DNA from: Hyphomonas jannaschiana VP2
Lineage (GTDB): Bacteria > Pseudomonadota > Alphaproteobacteria > Caulobacterales > Hyphomonadaceae
Assembly (NCBI RefSeq): GCF_000685215.1
Contig: NZ_ARYJ01000002.1
Location: 62,001 to 126,000, forward strand
DNA length: 64,000 nt
Reading direction: 5' to 3'
The first letter of the stretch is position 1; every line of letters begins with the position of its first letter. Under the pieces are notes generated by a model. It did no database searches. It was given only the letters and a program-made list of their open reading frames with translations, and had not been told where the DNA came from. The translations under genes were made by a program, and so were the position numbers. This document shows, piece after piece, positions 40,232 through 48,259 of the stretch.

Positions 40232-42901
40232 CTATCCCGATTTTAGCTGGGCGAGCAGGTTCTTCGCTTGCTGAAGGAGCAGGTTGATCTGCTCCGTCGT
40301 CTGGGTGTTGCCTGTGTCATCATAGTACTCCAGCGTTTCATTCCAGAGACGGATGGCGTGCTCCAGATGCGCGCTGTCGTTTTGGAGCCGCCCGAGTGTC
40401 ATCAAGGCCGCGCCGAGACCGACCTGGGTGTCAGCCCAGTTCTCCGGCGTGGCATCGCGTGTTCGCACTTCCAGTGCTGTCTGGAGCACCTCGATCCCTG
40501 TCCGCACTCGTGCGGGATCGCCAGTCATGCCTCCGAGCGTCACCAGGGCTGTGCCGAGCCCGGCCTGGGTCGTCGCCCAGGTAACGGGCATTGCTTGGCG
40601 AGTATGCACCTGAAGGATTTTCTCAAATCCATTGATCGCTCTCTCGATTTGCTGGGCGTTCCCGGTCATCCCGCCGAGCCTGGTCAGAGCAAAGCCGAGA
40701 TTGATCCGGGTTGCAGCCCAGTCGGCGGGCATAGCCTCGCGTGTCCGCACTTCCAGCGCAGAAGTAAAGGCGTCGACGGCCTCCTGCATGTGCGCGGTAT
40801 TCCCGGTCATCCCGCCGAGCGTCTCAAGCACGCCGCCGAGATTGTTCAGGGTTGTGGCCCAAGCTGCGGGCATGGCCTTGCGGGTATGTACTTCCAGCGC
40901 GCCGCGGTAGGTCTCGATCGCCTCCTCAAGGCGCGGCACGTCTCCGGTGGTCTCGCCCAGCCTTGCCAGCACGAGCGCGAGATTGTTCTGGGTCGCGGCC
41001 CAGTCAGCGGGGGTGGTCTTACGTGACCGCACTTCCAATGCGGCTTTATAGGCCTCGACCGCTTCTTCCATGTGCTGGATATTTCCGGTGATTGCGCCAA
41101 GTGTTTCAAGGGCTGCACCGAGATTGTTCTGCGTCATGGCCCAGTCTGCGGGCACAGCTTCGCGAGTCCGCACCTCCAGTGCGTTCGTATGGGCGCAGAT
41201 TGCCTCTTCGAGATACGTGACTTTCTCTGTGATCGACCCGAGCGTTGCCAGTACAAGTCCGAGATTGTTCTGGACTTCGGCCCAGGCAGCCGGCATGGCC
41301 TCGCGTGTGCGCACATCCAGCGCGGCCCGGTAGGCTTCGACCGCCTCCTCAAGGCGAGGCGGGTCGCCGGCGATTTCACCGAGACTCATCAGCGCGGCGC
41401 CGAGACCGGCCTGGGTTGTGGCCCATTCGGCGGGGGAGGACGCGCGGCTGAACACCGAGAGGGCGGCTTTGTAGGCTTGGACCGCATTTTCCAGACGCGG
41501 GACATCACCGGTGACCCTCCCGAGCGTTTCCAGCGCAAGCCCGAGATCACTCTGGGACCCGGCCCAGTCGGACGGCATAGCCTCGCGCGACCGCACTTTC
41601 AGGGCGGCTTTGAAGGCCTCGACCGCTTCCTCAAGGCAGGGGACATTTCCGGTGATCCTGCCAATCTTCTCAAGTGAACTGCCCAAATTGGCCTGGGTCA
41701 GGGCCCAGCCAGCGGGGGTTGCCTCGCGTGTACGGACCTCCAGCAGGGTCCGAAAGGCATCGGCCGCCTCCTGAAGGCGCGGGACATCCCCGGAAATCCC
41801 TCCGAGAGTCGCCAGAGCGGTGCCGAGATTGTTCTGGGCCAGCCCCCAGTCTTCGGGCGCGGTCTCGCGTGGAGTGGCTTCCAGTGCGGCCTTGTAGGCC
41901 TCGACTGCCGGAAGCAGGAATTTCATGCCGCCAAACTTGTCTGACAGGTCCTGCAGCATGTCGCCCGCACGAAGCAGGATCTTCGGGTCCTTCAAGGCCG
42001 GGACATCTCTTTCCCTCAGCGCGATCCGTTCGATTTCGACCTGGGCGTTGAGGCCACCGCGCAGGGCGAATTCCAGGAGCTGGTCCAATGCCGCATTGAT
42101 CCTCCCAGCATCCGAACTTGCATACTGGGCGCGGACATCCCGCAGGTCCTGACCTGCCGCCCTGCGATTTATGATGGTCACCAGGCGCAGCAAGCTGGCA
42201 ATCAAGACCAGGTCGAGGAATACGCGGAAAACGAATGTCAGCCCACGGCCCAACCCTCCGTCTGCCTCCAGGCCGCTCACATTTCCGAGGCCGTAGACTT
42301 CAGAGGCGTCGACGAGCGGGACACCCTTCAGGATTTCGCCCCAGACGAAGGCAGCCGTGGTGGCAATCGGTACTACGGCCTGGCCGCGATAGATGGTCTC
42401 CTGTTCGGACAATCTGACAAAGCCGAGGGTGAAAAAGACGATCAGGAACAGCAGACCTGCCAGAATTTCATTACCGTAATCGTTTTCTTGTTGGTGATCC
42501 CGGCCGTTGTCTTCTGCAACCTGCCGCTCCAGCTCATCCTGTTCCCAGGCGCGATAGATCGATAGCACGGTGACGATGCCGGCGAATACGGCGCCGATGG
42601 CGACGAAAACGGGCGCGAAGACAGCGACGCCTGCAAGCGCTAGGAAGACGCCGATAAAGCACATCCATCGATAAACCGGCCGCCCAAACTTGATGCCGGT
42701 TAGGGGAGCTATGATGCGCACCAGGACATGATCAACGGCTCTCAAGAGAGGCAGGAGAACCAGGTTGAGAAGGGGCTGTCCAACGAGACGGAACAGGGCG
42801 AAGATGACCAGCCCGGCAACAACCGCAATGAAAGCAGAGGCAATGCCATTCACAATTGGATTCATTGCGTGGTCCACTGCGGCCTGAAGCCAGCTCGGCA
42901 T
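40232..42901 (-). CDS. polytopic membrane protein with 47-residue TPR-like repeats
   Basis: 889 residues. The N-terminal 260 residues hold about five to seven membrane spans (near 17-40, 78-96, 98-115, 145-163, 215-240). From about 345 on come ten tandem copies, plus half units at both ends, of a 47-residue repeat with consensus NLGLALETLGGMTGD, then LEEAVEAYKAALEVRTREAMP, then ADWAATQN. These are TPR-like helical pairs. At DNA level this is a 141-bp tandem repeat. Function is unknown; a signalling scaffold is plausible. Lies 94 bases after the DUF2285 regulator gene on the same strand. Confidence 0.8.
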   Translation of the reverse strand: MPSWLQAAVDHAMNPIVNGIASAFIAVVAGLVIFALFRLVGQPLLNLVLLPLLRAVDHVLVRIIAPLTGIKFGRPVYRWMCFIGVFLALAGVAVFAPVFVAIGAVFAGIVTVLSIYRAWEQDELERQVAEDNGRDHQQENDYGNEILAGLLFLIVFFTLGFVRLSEQETIYRGQAVVPIATTAAFVWGEILKGVPLVDASEVYGLGNVSGLEADGGLGRGLTFVFRVFLDLVLIASLLRLVTIINRRAAGQDLRDVRAQYASSDAGRINAALDQLLEFALRGGLNAQVEIERIALRERDVPALKDPKILLRAGDMLQDLSDKFGGMKFLLPAVEAYKAALEATPRETAPEDWGLAQNNLGTALATLGGISGDVPRLQEAADAFRTLLEVRTREATPAGWALTQANLGSSLEKIGRITGNVPCLEEAVEAFKAALKVRSREAMPSDWAGSQSDLGLALETLGRVTGDVPRLENAVQAYKAALSVFSRASSPAEWATTQAGLGAALMSLGEIAGDPPRLEEAVEAYRAALDVRTREAMPAAWAEVQNNLGLVLATLGSITEKVTYLEEAICAHTNALEVRTREAVPADWAMTQNNLGAALETLGAITGNIQHMEEAVEAYKAALEVRSRKTTPADWAATQNNLALVLARLGETTGDVPRLEEAIETYRGALEVHTRKAMPAAWATTLNNLGGVLETLGGMTGNTAHMQEAVDAFTSALEVRTREAMPADWAATRINLGFALTRLGGMTGNAQQIERAINGFEKILQVHTRQAMPVTWATTQAGLGTALVTLGGMTGDPARVRTGIEVLQTALEVRTRDATPENWADTQVGLGAALMTLGRLQNDSAHLEHAIRLWNETLEYYDDTGNTQTTEQINLLLQQAKNLLAQLKSG

Positions 42902-42995
42902 AATCGCTTACTCCCACACGTTTCCCGGTTGGTTAGCATTCATATGCTGTCGATTATTTCAACCCGAATACGGCCTGGGCCCAGGGCGATCAGGG

Positions 42996-43811
42996 TCAGG
43001 ACAAGAGCGTCCGGTAGCCGCCTGAAACCAAGTCCCGGCCACGTGCCCGCGCCCGGCGGATTTCATCCTTCATCGACCGGCCGGGGCCTGCCCAGGCGTC
43101 ATCTACCCGTGCCTTGCCATAAATGATCTCGGCAGTCTCCCGGATGGACAGGCCAGCTGTTTCGCAATCATGGGCAATCAGCGCATTGCGGAACGCGAGG
43201 CTGGTCCGGCTCCAGACGGCGGGTTTGCTATCGCCTGTATCCCGTTCGTACACCTTCTGCGCTTGCTTCAGCATGCGCCAGCGCGCGTTGATGTTGGCCG
43301 TTCCCCGTATCAGGAAGCCGAGACGAACCGGTTCGGGCGACAGCATGGACATGCCCGTACACTGAACCTGCACAACGTGTCCGTTGCCCTTGATCAGCAT
43401 GTGCTCCCGTCCGGCGGTATCGACCAGATGGACGATCTCGCACTGTTTCACCGTTTTGTCGTAGATGGGGCAGGCGAGATCCGAACCGGCCGGGCTGACC
43501 TGGACTTGAACCTGCCGCGGAAACAGCGCCGAAGACCAGAACGCGTTTGCGGTAAATCCGTCATGGCGCGGGTCCGGGAAGAAGGCGAGCCCCCAGCGCT
43601 CGGCCGCCATCTGGTCGATCCGCGGCCGGATCAGCGTAATCCCATGGCAGGCGGTCCGGACCGAGATCTCGCCGGTCCCATGAAGCGCGGCCTCCGCCAC
43701 GAAATCCTCATTGCGCCGGAGGAATTCCCAAGCCCACCGGCTCCGGGACAGTGCCCGTGCGTAATCATAGCGATCAAGCACAGATTGTAACAAAACAGGG
43801 CAATTCGTCAT
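42996..43811 (-). CDS. DUF6499-DUF2285 fusion regulator (FseA-like)
   Basis: 271 residues from the ATG at 43811 (GGGGGA upstream). The N-terminus SRSRWAWEFLRRNEDFVAEA is a DUF6499 pattern; the C-terminal half ends with RRARARGRDLVSGGYRTLL, a DUF2285 DNA-binding pattern. In Mesorhizobium ICEMlSym these two domains are separate genes joined by ribosomal frameshifting into FseA, which activates excision. Here they are one continuous frame. This suggests that it controls excision of the ICE. Divergent from an XRE gene. Confidence 0.75.
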   Translation of the reverse strand: MTNCPVLLQSVLDRYDYARALSRSRWAWEFLRRNEDFVAEAALHGTGEISVRTACHGITLIRPRIDQMAAERWGLAFFPDPRHDGFTANAFWSSALFPRQVQVQVSPAGSDLACPIYDKTVKQCEIVHLVDTAGREHMLIKGNGHVVQVQCTGMSMLSPEPVRLGFLIRGTANINARWRMLKQAQKVYERDTGDSKPAVWSRTSLAFRNALIAHDCETAGLSIRETAEIIYGKARVDDAWAGPGRSMKDEIRRARARGRDLVSGGYRTLLS

Positions 43812-44022
43812 GGTTTGGTCCCCCTTGCGAAAATCCCTGCAAGATGGATTCCAAAAACAACCAAAAAGAGAATTGCGGTTGTCAGAGTATGGGTGACTGA
43901 TTCTCTGCATCGAACAGACCCTCGGCACCGGTAAGCCGATTACGAGCCAGATTCCGACGATTCCACCTCTATCCTTGTTTTCAACTTGTTGGCAGAACTA
44001 CTGTCAAAAAGAGGTGGGGGGA
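43812..44022. promoter_or_regulatory. divergent promoter of the FseA-like and XRE genes
   Basis: 211 AT-richer bases between divergent starts. Inverted repeat ACAACC (43857-43862) and GGTTGT (43877-43882) brackets AAAAAGAGAATTGC. Candidate site for the XRE repressor. Confidence 0.35.
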
Positions 44023-44415
44023 ATGACAAGGAAGCGACAGGCGGTGCCCCGGAAAAATTCAAGGTCAGCGACAGAGGTCGACAAGCAGGTCGGACGCAAT
44101 GTCCGGCGCTACCGGAAAGACATGCACATGACGCTGAACGAGCTGGCAGATCAGCTAGGCGTCAGCCAGCAGCAGGTCCAGAAGTATGAAACCGGTGACA
44201 GCCGGATCAGCGCCTCCATGGTCCTGGCCATCACCGAAGTCCTCAATATCGGTATTGAGGATCTCTTCATTGGCACAAGCAACCAGAAAACACCAAAAAA
44301 AAACCCGCTCGAAACCGCCCGCCGCGAATGCCAGATGTGGATAGACCGCGCCAGTTCCAAGGAAACCCTCCGACAGATGGCACGGGTCCTCAAGGCAATG
44401 TCACAGCAGGAGTAG
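44023..44415 (+). CDS. XRE-family regulator
   Basis: 130 residues, ATG at 44023 with GAGGTGGGGGG upstream. The HTH spans about 22-80: VGRNVRRYRKDMHMTLNELADQLGVSQQQVQKYETG then ISASMVLAITEVLNI. The C-terminal part is helical (ETARRECQMWIDRASSKETLRQM). Same fold as many alphaproteobacterial phage- and ICE-type repressors. Divergent from the FseA-like gene, so it is a good candidate for the repressor of excision and transfer. Confidence 0.88.
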   Translation: MTRKRQAVPRKNSRSATEVDKQVGRNVRRYRKDMHMTLNELADQLGVSQQQVQKYETGDSRISASMVLAITEVLNIGIEDLFIGTSNQKTPKKNPLETARRECQMWIDRASSKETLRQMARVLKAMSQQE

Positions 44416-44488
44416 CGGCCTTTGCTGTGGTTTGGACCGCTAGATTAGGCTGGGAGAAAGTCTTCTAATCAGTGTGGAGATTGCTCGA

Positions 44489-44833
44489 TCATTTCTTCAG
44501 CGATTTGAGAGCTTCAATTTGCATTCGAGCAATTCGCAACTGTTCTGCCGACAAAGAACGGATCAGGTCGACGATTTCGGACTCTTCGCGGATCCGGGAT
44601 CGTGACTTGCGTCCGACAGTAGCGAATTCCAAGAAATCCGTGACCGGGACGCTAAGAGCTTCAGCGATTAACAATAGCGTATCCAATGATGGAATTGCTT
44701 GCGCTCGTTCGAGGTTGCTCAAGCTCGCCGGCGTTCTGTTGATGCGGTCTGCCAATGCCTCTTGAGTGAGCCCTTTCGAGCGACGTGCGGCTCTTATTGC
44801 CGCCGCGATCTGTTCTCTCTGGGCATCGGTCAT
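44489..44833 (-). CDS. XRE-family regulator, second copy type
   Basis: 114 residues. HTH at about 8-62: [37 protein letters not shown], then SLDTLLLIAEALSVPVTDF. The tail is charged and ends LEALKSLKK-like, perhaps for dimerisation. Upstream of its start lie three AAGT/ACTT palindromes that fit autoregulation. Not closely similar to the regulator at 44.0 kb. Confidence 0.85.
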   Translation of the reverse strand: MTDAQREQIAAAIRAARRSKGLTQEALADRINRTPASLSNLERAQAIPSLDTLLLIAEALSVPVTDFLEFATVGRKSRSRIREESEIVDLIRSLSAEQLRIARMQIEALKSLKK

Positions 44834-44838
44834 GCCCC

Positions 44839-44908
44839 AAGTTCACTTTAGCAAACCAAAACACCATAAAGTGGACTTTATGTTTTGACTGAGAAGTGAA
44901 CTCCACTT
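44839..44908. promoter_or_regulatory. AAGT-N2-ACTT operator cluster
   Basis: AAGTTCACTT (44839-44848), AAAGTGGACTTT (44868-44879) and AAGTG-N5-CACTT (44894-44908), with a weaker CTAAAGTCCAC near 44938. They occupy the promoter of the XRE gene and reach towards the fecI-like gene. Confidence 0.55.
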
Positions 44909-45029
44909 AAAGTTGGCAGCGAAATATCGAAAAAACCTAAAGTCCACAGCGAATCAAAAGTGATGAATCGCTCGTGTTGGTAGCGAAATGTGGGAGCGGC
45001 TGTCGCATTAGCAACGCCCCAACAAGAGA

Positions 45030-45722
45030 GTGTCCAAATTGCCAGATCAGACTCAGCCACTCTCGATTCCACCACACCCGAAGTCCGGGATCGGTGACCG
45101 CGACTGGTCCAAGCAAGTCCGGCCTGAGCCAAAACCCTCCCGCCTTGTCCCCAAGGTGGACAATGCCAGCGAACCCATCCCCCTCCGCAGCCCAGACCCC
45201 CTCAGCCATGTCTTCCGCCACCAGTACGACCAGCTCGTCCGTTTCTGCCGCGCCAGGATCACCAATCCGGCCGATGCCGAAGATCTCGTCCAGGACGCAT
45301 TCCTCTCAATCCGCCGCGCCTATGCCGACAAGCCCGAAGAGGACCTCCGCGCGCTCCTCTTCACCACGGTCCGCAACCTCAGTGTCAATTATCTCAAATC
45401 CGGCCGCATCCGGCAGGCCAGGCAGTCGGACGAGATCGGAGAGGTCGCGGGCCGGCTTGCCTGCCAGCGCACACCGACCCCGGAGCAAATGGTCATGGAC
45501 GCACAAAGACTCGCCATTGCAGAGCAAACCATCGCCGCCATGAAACCCCGCAAGCGGAACGCGCTCCGCCTCCACCGCTATGAGGGCCTCACCTATGACG
45601 AGATTGCCCGGCGCTTGTCAGTTTCGGCCACAACGGTCAAAACGGATATCGCAGAGGCGGTCGCCGAGATCGCCGAAAGCCTTTCCGGAGCTGCAAAACG
45701 CACTCCGGGACGGGATGAGTGA
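45030..45722 (+). CDS. ECF sigma factor, FecI-like
   Basis: 230 residues from a GTG start at 45030. A 60-residue poorly conserved leader precedes region 2 (LVRFCRARITNPADAEDLVQDAFLSIRRAY) and region 4 (NALRLHRYEGLTYDEIARRLSVSATTVKTDI). The family directs transcription of outer-membrane receptor genes on a signal relayed by FecR. It overlaps fecR by 4 bases when fecR begins at its GTG. The cognate receptor is not next to it. Confidence 0.9.
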   Translation: MSKLPDQTQPLSIPPHPKSGIGDRDWSKQVRPEPKPSRLVPKVDNASEPIPLRSPDPLSHVFRHQYDQLVRFCRARITNPADAEDLVQDAFLSIRRAYADKPEEDLRALLFTTVRNLSVNYLKSGRIRQARQSDEIGEVAGRLACQRTPTPEQMVMDAQRLAIAEQTIAAMKPRKRNALRLHRYEGLTYDEIARRLSVSATTVKTDIAEAVAEIAESLSGAAKRTPGRDE

Positions 45723-46732
45723 GCGGGAAAATGACCGACAGAGAGGACGAGGCAACCCGGCGGGAAACCGCCGCGTTCTGGTATACAGAGCTGCAGGCGC
45801 CTGATGTCAGCCCCGCCATGTGGGAGTCCTTCCTCGAATGGGAATCGGATCCTGCCAATGCGGCCGCCTATCGCGAGATCGAGGCCGCGATCGGCGTCAT
45901 TGACCGGACAAGTCTTTCCCGGCCGGATAAAAATCACCGATCCGAGCCGGGCAGGAGCCGCAAACCCGTTGTCCTGGCGCTTGCCGCCGCAGCCGCCGCA
46001 TTCCTCATCGGCGCCGTTGCCCTGACCCTTCAGGCCCCGAAACCCGATCCTGTCCTGCGGATCTATGCCACGGCGATCGGTGAGCAGGAGACCGTCACGC
46101 TGGAGGACGGGTCCATCCTCACGCTCAACACGAACACGAAGCTCAGCGTCCGCTATTCCGAAACGGAACGTCTCATACGCCTCGAACAGGGCGAAGCCCT
46201 GTTCGACGTCGAACATGCTGACCGTCCTTTCCTCGTCAAAGCCGGCGGCACGGTCACGCGCGCTCTCGGCACGGAATTCGACGTGCATGCGGAACGGGAC
46301 ACGGTCTCCGTCACGATCATCAAGGGCTCGGTCCGCGTGACCACAAGCGACCGAGGCCCCAGCGCAGGGCAGGCGGGCGCGATACCTGAAGAGAGCCAAC
46401 AGGAGAGCATCGTCCTCAAGCCCGGCGAACGGCTGAAGATCACACCCGGCACCAAGCCCATCCTCTCCACCATCGACCCCGCCCGCGCCGCGCAATGGCG
46501 CGAAGGCCTCCTCCAGTTCGACAATGTGACGCTCGCCGAGGCCATGGCCGAAATGAACCGCTATTCGATCACAAAACTACACATCGATGACGAGATGCTC
46601 GCAGCGGAACGCATCAGCGGAACCTTTCCTGCCGGCAAGCAGGAGGAGTTCGCCGAGACCCTGAAGCTTTATCTGCCCGTGGACGTCGACAATCGGGCAG
46701 ACGCTCTCCTCATCACAACAAGGAAAGAATAG
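45719..46732 (+). CDS. FecR-like anti-sigma/sigma regulator
   Basis: 337 residues from GTG 45719; an ATG at 45731 is an alternative start. A cytoplasmic DUF4880-type domain (ETAAFWYTELQAPDVSPAMWESFLEW) is followed by one TM helix (about 82-102) and the periplasmic FecR beta domain (RIYATAIGEQETVTLEDGSILTLNTNTKLSV, RLEQGEALFDVEHADRPFLV) and a C-terminal STN-like fold (VTLAEAMAEMNRYS). It transmits receptor state to the ECF factor. Lacks an adjacent receptor gene. Confidence 0.92.
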   Translation: MSGKMTDREDEATRRETAAFWYTELQAPDVSPAMWESFLEWESDPANAAAYREIEAAIGVIDRTSLSRPDKNHRSEPGRSRKPVVLALAAAAAAFLIGAVALTLQAPKPDPVLRIYATAIGEQETVTLEDGSILTLNTNTKLSVRYSETERLIRLEQGEALFDVEHADRPFLVKAGGTVTRALGTEFDVHAERDTVSVTIIKGSVRVTTSDRGPSAGQAGAIPEESQQESIVLKPGERLKITPGTKPILSTIDPARAAQWREGLLQFDNVTLAEAMAEMNRYSITKLHIDDEMLAAERISGTFPAGKQEEFAETLKLYLPVDVDNRADALLITTRKE

Positions 46733-46734
46733 GC

Positions 46735-46959
46735 ATGGCAGGCGGCCAAAGATTTTCACTCAGAATCTCAAGGTCGCTCAAGAAGGAAGTGGCGCGCCTG
46801 GCACAAGCCGATGGGGTCTCCATCAATACGTGGATCCATGCGGCGATTGCCCGCCGTGTCGGAGGGGAGGTGACCGCGGAAGCTTTCTTCAAGCGCCTGC
46901 GAGAGACCAGCCTCCCGTCCGCCATGCTGACCCTGCTGAAACAATCCCAGGAGGATTGA
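46735..46959 (+). CDS. ribbon-helix-helix protein
   Basis: 74 residues starting 3 bases after the fecR stop. RFSLRISRSLKKEVARLAQADGVSINTWIHAAIARRV is a HicB/Arc-type RHH fold; the remainder is helical and short. Usually such proteins are antitoxins or plasmid-type repressors; no toxin partner is visible beside it. Not normally part of fecIR operons. Confidence 0.75.
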   Translation: MAGGQRFSLRISRSLKKEVARLAQADGVSINTWIHAAIARRVGGEVTAEAFFKRLRETSLPSAMLTLLKQSQED

Positions 46960-47248
46960 AGGACAGGCCGGACGAGGTGCGGGCTTCATAGCGCCAGACT
47001 GCAACTCTTCATGATGAGGCGGTGCGCCAATCCCGGTCTGGAAAGTGGCGGACGGCGAGCGTACATTATGCAGGTCGAGCGTTTTTCCGGTCCACGGACG
47101 CGGGATGCGATTCGGCAGCACATGGTAGAGTCGCGCGCCCTGCGTACAAATTATTCAGAAACAAAAACAAGGCAAAGAAGGGCGGGTATACCAATTCTTA
47201 GGGCAATCAACTAAACGTTGCCCGAGAGGCGAGCGATACGGAACCGGG
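46960..47248. other. intergenic, no gene seen
   Basis: 289 bases between the RHH gene and ietA. The last 100 bases are AT-rich (around GTACAAATTATTCAGAAAC) and probably hold the ietA promoter. A 67-codon frame at 47011 has no homology that I recognise. Confidence 0.4.
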
Positions 47249-48247
47249 ATGTCCAACACGAAACAAATTCTGGCGATGCTGAAGAGCCAGGCGGCTGGGG
47301 ATGATGAGCAATTCTACTCCATCGCCCTGCAAGTCGCCGCTGCAGAAGCGCGCCGCGGACATCGATCCACTGCCGAAGAGCTCCGCAGTGCCGTCGACCA
47401 GGCACGAAGCACGAAATCACGCGGGGCTGCCGTCCCGATACAGTTCTCACAGCCGCGCGGCGAACTTGAAGCCCTGATCGATCTTCGCGAACCGAAGCTG
47501 AAACTCAAGGACGTCGTGCTTCACGACGGCGTGCGGGAGAAACTCGAAGACCTCATCCGCCAGCAAAGGAAGCGGGACTGGCTGCGGGAACACGGAAAAA
47601 CGCCAAACCGTTGCGTGCTGTTTATCGGTCCTCCGGGATCCGGAAAGACGATGTCGGCTGAAGCGCTCGCGGGCGAGCTTCATCTGCCCTTGTTCGTGAT
47701 CCGCCTGGAATCCCTGATCACGAGGTTCATGGGCGAAACGGCCGCCAAGCTCCGCCTGGTTTTCGATGAAACCCTGAAGCGCCGCGGCGTCTACCTGTTT
47801 GACGAGTTCGACGCGATCGGCGGTCAGCGGGCGGCAACCAATGATGTTGCCGAAATGCGGCGTGTGCTGAATTCGTTCCTGCAGCTGATGGAAGAACCGA
47901 ATGCCACGGACAGCGTGCTTCTCGGCGCGACCAACCATCCGGAAATCCTGGACCGGGCCTTGTTGCGGCGGTTTGACCTCGTCCTGCAATTCGACCCGCC
48001 TTCCGATGACCAGATCAGGGACCTGATCTCGAAAAATTTGCACCCTCTGAAATTCCCGAGGCTCGGCTGGCAGAAAATCATCAAGGCGGCCCATGGCCTC
48101 AGCCAGTCTGAAATCGTGAGAGCCGCAGAAGACGCTGTGAAATGCGCCATCCTGGACGAGCGGGACACGCTGAAGACGGATGATGTGCTTCGCTACCTGG
48201 ATGGCCGAAGGGAAATGCGGGAAGTCTTTTCGCAGGCGGCGAAATAG
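47249..48247 (+). CDS. ietA: AAA+ ATPase IetA-like
   Basis: 332 residues. AAA domain with Walker A GPPGSGKT near 131-138, Walker B VYLFDEFDAIGG near 178-189, a sensor-type LLGATNHPEILD and an arginine-finger LLRRFD. The N-terminal 110 residues are helical. It precedes a subtilase gene by 12 bases, the arrangement of ietA-ietS of Agrobacterium pTiC58, where the ATPase is the antitoxin of the protease and the pair stabilises the plasmid. IetAS pairs have also been reported as anti-phage systems. Confidence 0.9.
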   Translation: MSNTKQILAMLKSQAAGDDEQFYSIALQVAAAEARRGHRSTAEELRSAVDQARSTKSRGAAVPIQFSQPRGELEALIDLREPKLKLKDVVLHDGVREKLEDLIRQQRKRDWLREHGKTPNRCVLFIGPPGSGKTMSAEALAGELHLPLFVIRLESLITRFMGETAAKLRLVFDETLKRRGVYLFDEFDAIGGQRAATNDVAEMRRVLNSFLQLMEEPNATDSVLLGATNHPEILDRALLRRFDLVLQFDPPSDDQIRDLISKNLHPLKFPRLGWQKIIKAAHGLSQSEIVRAAEDAVKCAILDERDTLKTDDVLRYLDGRREMREVFSQAAK

Positions 48248-48259
48248 GGTTGATCCGCA

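Noticed and set aside
40232-41900. 141-bp tandem DNA repeat as possible CRISPR or minisatellite
   Set aside because: The repeats are coding, keep frame and translate to TPR-like units with no spacers.
47011-47214. 67-codon frame before ietA
   Set aside because: No homology recognised, poor ribosome site, composition of an intergenic region.
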